Below are positions 24,157 through 24,340 of a DNA stretch of 24,340 nt, piece after piece. The notes under the pieces are model-generated. The model was not told the DNA's origin. It did not search any database and saw only the letters and a list, made by a program, of their open reading frames with translations. This stretch comes from an uncultured Bacteroides sp. (GTDB lineage: Bacteria; Bacteroidota; Bacteroidia; Bacteroidales; Bacteroidaceae): assembly GCA_902472795.1 (NCBI GenBank), contig CABROZ010000023.1, forward strand, positions 1 to 24,340, in the 5' to 3' direction. The position numbers and the translations under genes are program-made. Numbering within the stretch: the stretch's first letter is position 1; every line of letters begins with the position of its first letter.

Positions 24157-24193
24157 AAAAAGAGGTGCATATTTTCATATGTACCTCTTTTTA
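24157..24193 (-). terminator. Terminator of the tRNA-Phe/tRNA-Pro unit
   Basis: A 16-bp stem (24157-24172 with 24177-24192, one wobble) with a four-base loop ends on the minus strand in a T-rich run. It lies 7 bp past the 3' end of tRNA-Pro. Confidence 0.9.
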
Positions 24194-24199
24194 TTTGTG

Positions 24200-24272
24200 T
24201 CGGAATGAGGCGACTCGAACGCCCGACCCCTACGTCCCGAACGTAGTGCGCTACCAACTGCGCTACATTCCG
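24200..24272 (-). tRNA. tRNA-Pro (anticodon CGG)
   Basis: 73 nt with acceptor CGGAATG/CATTCCG, D arm GCGC/GCGC, anticodon arm CTACG-TTCGGGA-CGTAG (anticodon CGG followed by G37, as usual for proline) and T arm GGGCG-TTCGAGT-CGCCT. It reads CCG codons. No CCA is encoded. It lies 18 bp after tRNA-Phe and is probably cotranscribed with it. Confidence 0.96.
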
Positions 24273-24290
24273 ATACCTTATTAAAAAAAG

Positions 24291-24340
24291 TGGTGTCACC
24301 AGGAATCGAACCGGGGACACAAGGATTTTCAGTCCTTTGC
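24291..24340 (-). tRNA. tRNA-Phe (anticodon GAA), partial
   Basis: Only the 3' part is in the window: anticodon arm AAGGA-CTGAAAA-TCCTT with anticodon GAA, variable loop GTGTC, T arm CCCGG-TTCGATT-CCTGG and acceptor strand TGACACC plus A73. The D arm and 5' acceptor strand lie beyond position 24340. Confidence 0.93.

Overview
The window looks like chromosomal DNA of a Bacteroides or close relative (Bacteroidales). Four things point there. Promoters of the Bacteroidetes type (TTTG about 19-21 bp before TAnnTTTG) precede several genes and one tRNA. Start regions are A-rich rather than strong Shine-Dalgarno sites. TamB is paired with a lipoprotein form of TamA. Several proteins (cyclophilin lipoprotein, DUF1349 protein, YtrA-type GntR/ABC cassette) have a Bacteroidetes flavour. 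I see no insertion sequence, integrase, phage gene or CRISPR array. This is core or housekeeping chromosome with unusually repeat-rich intergenic DNA.

Layout. 1-468: a strong terminator, then a 23-bp-period array of small palindromes and no gene. 469-3332 (minus): a four-gene operon with an ABC ATPase, its permease, a YtrA-type GntR repressor and a membrane-anchored protein of unknown function. Its promoter carries a near-perfect 24-bp palindrome at the expected transcription start. 3718-3790 (minus): initiator tRNA-fMet with its own promoter and terminator. 3994-6042 (plus): TetR regulator, FabG-type ketoacyl-ACP reductase and an RluA-family pseudouridine synthase. 6084-6511: a gene-poor stretch with repeated TGTGGAA motifs, a sigma-54-like promoter on the minus strand, small hairpins and a terminator. 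6511-7875 (minus): an NtrC-type sigma-54 activator. Divergent from it, 7967-13847 (plus) holds a cyclophilin lipoprotein, an M16 zinc peptidase, a MATE transporter and a histidine kinase with receiver and HPt domains. 13893-14675 (minus) is a LuxR-type regulator, divergent from a secreted DUF1349 protein (14796-15449). 15450-15880 is an intergenic region full of inverted repeats. 15881-22817 is tamB-tamL, the outer-membrane translocation and assembly module. 22969-23880 is a sugar-nucleotidyltransferase-like protein. The right edge has a second palindrome array, a terminator, tRNA-Pro and a partial tRNA-Phe.

How the parts may work together. The HPt-ending kinase and the nearby NtrC-type regulator could form one phosphorelay. 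The NtrC-type protein could act on the TGTGGAA sites and the sigma-54-like promoter just downstream of its own gene, driving a short RNA or peptide gene that ends at 6084. This is the most interesting candidate for an undescribed local circuit, but it rests on motif reading alone. The TetR-fabG-rluA and GntR-ABC groups look like ordinary self-regulated operons. TamB and TamL should act together at the envelope.
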